Positions 48,750 through 51,711 of a stretch of DNA of 51,711 nucleotides are shown here, piece by piece (positions within the stretch are counted from its first letter, which is position 1; each line of letters begins with the position of its first letter). The translations under genes and the position numbers were made by a program. The stretch lies in NCBI GenBank assembly GCA_013821985.1, contig PNJQ01000019.1:1-51711 (forward strand), written 5' to 3'. The notes beneath the pieces were generated by a model, which did no database searches, was not told where the DNA came from, and was given only the letters and a program-made list of their open reading frames with translations. Origin of the DNA: Opitutus sp. GTDB lineage: Bacteria > Verrucomicrobiota > Verrucomicrobiia > Opitutales > Opitutaceae.

Positions 48750-49340
48750 TTACTCCTCCGGCGATGGCGGCAGGTCGCCGACGAATTGGAAACGCACCGT
48801 TACTTCCGGATCGACCTTTGCCACGCCAAACTTGCGGAAAATTTTCAGGCCCCAATTGCGGTAGTCGATCGTCGCCTGGCCGGTGATGGTGTAGGTGCCG
48901 TCCTGCGCGCGGACATTGACGGGGAGTTCCACGAGATGCGTCTGGCCATTGAACATCAATTTGCCGCTCGCCTGGCCCTGCCCATCCGGCGTGAGCGCGA
49001 GCAGGCCGAGATCGAACGAGCCTTCGGGCGTGCCGCCGCCAAGCCAGTGCAACATCGCTTCGTCGCGCTCGCCGTTGCCCGTTTTCAGGTCGGTGAATTT
49101 GAATTTCAGCAGCGCATCCTTGATCTTGCCGGACGCGTCCACGGGGATCGTGAGTTCGTAGCGCTCGAGGCGGCCGGTGAACTTGTGCAGCGTCGCCTCG
49201 ACATCGATATCGACGTAGGATTTCGAGCGATCGATTTTCAACGTGCGATCGGGCGCGACTGGGCTGGTTGTGGCGGTCGCAGTCGAGAGAGCGCCGAGAG
49301 AAAATCCGGCGACGAGAGCGAGAAGGCGGAGCGCTTTCAT
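48750..49340 (-). CDS. Exported YceI family protein
   Basis: A 196-residue protein: signal peptide MKALRLLALVAGFSLGALSTATA, then the lipocalin-like YceI fold LKIDRSKSYVDIDVEATLHKFTGRLERYELTIPVDASG, KIKDALLKFKFTDLKTGNGERDEAMLHWL, LMFNGQTHLVELPVNV and TYTITGQATIDYRNWGLKIFRKFGVAKVDPEVTVRFQF. YceI proteins bind isoprenoid or fatty-acid-like ligands in the periplasm. It is convergent with the end of the his operon and divergent, by 93 bases, from the DUF962 gene. Confidence 0.93.
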   Translation of the reverse strand: MKALRLLALVAGFSLGALSTATATTSPVAPDRTLKIDRSKSYVDIDVEATLHKFTGRLERYELTIPVDASGKIKDALLKFKFTDLKTGNGERDEAMLHWLGGGTPEGSFDLGLLALTPDGQGQASGKLMFNGQTHLVELPVNVRAQDGTYTITGQATIDYRNWGLKIFRKFGVAKVDPEVTVRFQFVGDLPPSPEE

Positions 49341-49433
49341 GCGGCGCAGCATGTGGTCCGGCGCGGCGAGCGCAAATCCGCAGTCGCCACCCGGGCGAAG
49401 TTGCGTATGCCAATGCCGAACCCCACCCCACCC

Positions 49434-49916
49434 ATGAGCGACCGCAAAACCGCCGACGAGTGGTTCGCCGCCTACGGCGAGAGCCACCAGGATCACACGA
49501 ACGAACTCATCCACTGGATCTGCGTGCCGACGATCTTCTACTGCGCGCTCGGCCTGATCTGGTCGATCCCGGTCGGCGGCGCGCTCGGCACGGCGCTGCC
49601 CTGGTTCAATTGGACGCAACCGGTCGCGTTGGCGGTGCTGTTCTTCTACCTGCGGTTGTCGGTGCCGTTGGCGGTCGGGATGTTTCTGTTCATGAGTTTT
49701 TGCTACACGCTGATCGAGTGGCAGCACGCCTCGGTGTGTCCGGTGGCGATTTGGAAGAGCAGTTTGATTCTCTTCGTCATTGCGTGGATCGGGCAGTTCA
49801 TCGGCCATAAGATCGAGGGAAAAAAGCCGTCCTTCCTCAACGACATCGTTTTCCTGCTCATCGGGCCGGCGTGGCTGATGCACTTCATCTACAAGCGAGT
49901 CGGGATTCGCTATTGA
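49434..49916 (+). CDS. DUF962 / Mpo1-like membrane protein
   Basis: A 160-residue protein with four hydrophobic segments: KTADEWFAAYGESHQDHTNELIHWICVPTIFYCALGLIWS, VALAVLFFYLRLSVPLAVGMFLFMSFCY, SSLILFVIAWIGQFIGHKIEGKKPSF and FLLIGPAWLMHFIYKRV. The paired His motifs (ESHQDHTNELIH and FIGHKIEGKKP) are the metal ligands of Mpo1-type Fe dioxygenases, which act on 2-hydroxy fatty acids in yeast. A bacterial lipid-modifying role is an inference. The start ATG 49434 opens the family core. Confidence 0.88.
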   Translation: MSDRKTADEWFAAYGESHQDHTNELIHWICVPTIFYCALGLIWSIPVGGALGTALPWFNWTQPVALAVLFFYLRLSVPLAVGMFLFMSFCYTLIEWQHASVCPVAIWKSSLILFVIAWIGQFIGHKIEGKKPSFLNDIVFLLIGPAWLMHFIYKRVGIRY

Positions 49917-50022
49917 GCAGGACGGAGGCGGCGCGACCGTGGCGGCGCGGCGAGCGTCAGCGAGCCGACGTCTCCACGCGCTGGCGCTCGCGGCAACAAT
50001 TCTCCCAACCCCTTCCGCGCAA

Positions 50023-51504
50023 CTACGCGTTCCGTTTCTCCGGCATCGGCAGCGGACCGGTGCGATCCGGCATCGGTGCGTAGGCGGGGCGACCGAGACC
50101 GCGCACGAGCGACTGCACCTGCACCGGCTGCCCGTGTTTGAAACAAAGGTTGGCCGCAGCGCCGATGAGGATCGACTGCGCGCCGGCGCGCTCGTCGGCA
50201 GCGCGGAGATATTTGTCGGGCGCCGGACGCGGGAGAAACAAGTCGTCCAGCATGAGTTTGTCGCCGCCGCCGTGCCCACCGGTGCCAACCCACGGCTCGA
50301 TCTCACGCGCGGCGCCACGCAGCGGAATCACCCGCGTGCGCACGCCGCCCTCGGCGATGCCGCCCTGCTCCGTGTCGGTGCCGTTGACGTAAATTTTTTC
50401 CACGATGCTGTGTTCGATCCGGCCCTTCGTGCCGTTGAATGCGATCTGGTAGCCCTCCCACGCGTTGAAGGCGTTGAGCGAATAAGTGAGCGTCACGCCG
50501 TCGTCGTAACCGACGAGCACATTCATCGTGTCCTCGATGTCGATGCGCGGATGAAACACGCATTGGTCGCGGAAGTAGCCGTCGTGCGATTCCTGTTCGA
50601 GGTAGAGTTCCTTGAGCTTTGGATTCTGCGCGAGGCTGAAGAAGAACCCACACTTCTCCTGTTCGGGACATGTGTGGCAGCGCTCATGGTGCGACTGCAG
50701 CCCGTAACGCCGCGCCATTTCCGGAGTGTAGAACTCGCGCTTGCCGGTCGCGTGCACGGTGACCGGCACCGCGCCGAGCCACCAGTTCACGAGGTCGAAG
50801 TGATGAGTGGACTTGTGGATCATCAGTCCACCGGAGTTTTTCTTTTCGCCATGCCAGCGACGGAAATAATCCGCGCCGTGGTGCGTGTTGAGCAGCCAGT
50901 GGAAATCCACCGAGCGCACCTCGCCGATCGCGCCGGACATCAACAGGTCCTTCACCTGCGTGCGCGGCGGCGTGTAGCGGTAATTGAACAGCACGCGCAC
51001 GTGGCGACCGGTGCGCGCGCACGCATCGAGGATGCGCTGACACTTCTCCGGGTCGGTCGTCATCGGCTTTTCCGTCACGACGTCCACCCCGGCATCGAGC
51101 GCGCGCACGATGTAGTCGTCGTGCGTCGCATCCACCGTCGTGACGACGAGCATGTCCGGCTTCGCCTCGCGCAGCATCGCGTCGAAGTCCGTGTGCAAAT
51201 ACCCGCGCGGCACCGGCGCGCCATTCGCGCCGGAGCGCCGTTGCGCGACCTTGATGCGGCCCGGATTGAGATCGCAGAGCGCGACGAGTTCCGCGTGTTC
51301 GCGGTAGTCGCGCTCGATCGCGTCGTGATACATCTGCGCGCGCGAGCCGAGCCCGATGATCGCGTAGCGCTTGCGCGCCGCCGGCGCAGTCGCCGCGCGT
51401 AACGGGCCCGCGCCCAGCGCCACCCCAAGACCAGCGGCCGACATCGTCTTGAGAAACGCGCGGCGATCCACCGCGCCCGTCAGACCACCCGGGAGGTTAT
51501 TCAT
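50023..51504 (-). CDS. Tat-exported Gfo/Idh/MocA family oxidoreductase
   Basis: A 493-residue protein. The twin-Arg signal is DRRAFLKTMSAAGLGVALGAGP (RR-x-FLK), then an NAD(P) Rossmann domain KRYAIIGLGSRAQMYHDAI, with VVTEKPMTTDPEKCQRILDACARTGRHVRV. The catalytic GGLMIHKSTHHFDLVNWWLGAVP block is the family's C-terminal domain. ERCHTCPEQEKCGFF is an added Cys cluster (C-x2-C-x5-C) that might bind metal. Such secreted GFO/IDH proteins are abundant in Verrucomicrobia and Planctomycetes and are assumed to act on sugars. The substrate is unknown. Confidence 0.93.
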   Translation of the reverse strand: MNNLPGGLTGAVDRRAFLKTMSAAGLGVALGAGPLRAATAPAARKRYAIIGLGSRAQMYHDAIERDYREHAELVALCDLNPGRIKVAQRRSGANGAPVPRGYLHTDFDAMLREAKPDMLVVTTVDATHDDYIVRALDAGVDVVTEKPMTTDPEKCQRILDACARTGRHVRVLFNYRYTPPRTQVKDLLMSGAIGEVRSVDFHWLLNTHHGADYFRRWHGEKKNSGGLMIHKSTHHFDLVNWWLGAVPVTVHATGKREFYTPEMARRYGLQSHHERCHTCPEQEKCGFFFSLAQNPKLKELYLEQESHDGYFRDQCVFHPRIDIEDTMNVLVGYDDGVTLTYSLNAFNAWEGYQIAFNGTKGRIEHSIVEKIYVNGTDTEQGGIAEGGVRTRVIPLRGAAREIEPWVGTGGHGGGDKLMLDDLFLPRPAPDKYLRAADERAGAQSILIGAAANLCFKHGQPVQVQSLVRGLGRPAYAPMPDRTGPLPMPEKRNA

Positions 51505-51604
51505 CGCCTCTCTCGCTAGCGGAAGCCCGCGAACCCGGCAATACCGCTAATGAACGCCGAGTTCGCTAATGAACTACGGCTTCCGGGCTCCCAGTCTGCC
51601 GGCC

Positions 51605-51705
51605 GGGAGCCTGCTTGCAGGCGAAACGAACGCCCGTTGCGCAACGATCGTCCTCATCGCCTGCACTTGTCCGCCATAGCCTTGGCGACGGCGGAAGCAG
51701 GCTCC
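51605..51705. repeat. Palindromic elements at the right edge
   Basis: GGGAGCCTGCTTGCAGGCGA (51605-51624) is an arm-and-loop element; the inverse AGCAGGCTCC (about 51696-51705) closes the region. Between them, CGCCATAGCCTTGGCGACGGCGG (written here as CGCC and GGCG arms around ATAGCCTTGG) shares its core with the element inside hisC. No gene lies in 51505-51711. Confidence 0.7.
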
Positions 51706-51711
51706 GAAAAA

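Noticed and set aside
1-51711. tRNA, rRNA, CRISPR array, transposase or prophage genes
   Set aside because: Looked for by eye on both strands in the gaps; nothing convincing. A covariance-model scan would be needed to exclude small RNAs.

Overview
This GC-rich, gene-dense window most resembles the chromosome of a Verrucomicrobiota bacterium of the Opitutaceae type. That placement is an inference from the protein families, the GC-rich coding style and the many palindromic intergenic elements; no rRNA or tRNA gene was seen to confirm it. It looks like ordinary Gram-negative (diderm) chromosome: no phage, transposase, integrase or CRISPR array was found.

Layout. 1-11.1 kb is mixed housekeeping: a MuiA-type DUF4139 protein (cut by the left edge), a winged-helix regulator divergent from an SbtA-like bicarbonate permease, an SDR oxidoreductase, uvrC, a GxxExxY protein, cinA, an outer-membrane barrel, a secreted BCP-type peroxiredoxin, an SBF-like symporter and a kinase-fold-like protein. 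11.4-15.0 kb is the conserved block rpmH-rnpA-yidD-yidC, followed by yebC. 15.3-18.1 kb is one large secreted protein with five HYR repeats, closed by a strong terminator.

19.1-34.2 kb is a sulfur island. A divergent ArsR-type repressor with a C-x3-C pair faces a long rightward run: two small membrane proteins, TolC, RND adaptor and RND permease, a membrane-anchored rhodanese, a CxxCH DUF3365 protein, a DUF2892 protein, a DUF318-type permease and a methyltransferase. After a 353-base gap come a FadL-like porin, a sulfide:quinone-oxidoreductase-like flavoprotein, a single-cysteine DsrC/TusE protein, a DsrE2-like protein, a second DUF3365 protein, a second rhodanese and a newly noticed four-cysteine mini-protein. 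I read it as a sulfide/sulfane-sulfur oxidation, relay and export system.

34.2-40.3 kb holds prmB coupled to a rhomboid-like membrane protein, a TPR protein, a PA0069-type radical SAM protein, a YqeY protein, an unknown protein and a response regulator. 40.65-48.67 kb is a complete histidine operon, hisG-D-C-B-H-A-F-IE, with the gene order, long HisG, fused HisB and fused HisIE of Escherichia coli. It is preceded by an 11-codon leader peptide with five consecutive His codons and a hairpin plus T-rich terminator, so transcription attenuation is likely. 48.7-51.7 kb has a YceI protein, a DUF962/Mpo1-like protein and a Tat-exported Gfo/Idh/MocA oxidoreductase.

A cross-cutting feature is a set of short palindromes, often in inverted pairs whose arms vary by compensated changes. 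They fill gene gaps, including the spacers of the his operon. Some overlap stop codons, and some appear to have become coding sequence, as in a HisC linker, an RND permease loop and the C-termini of YidD and HisD.
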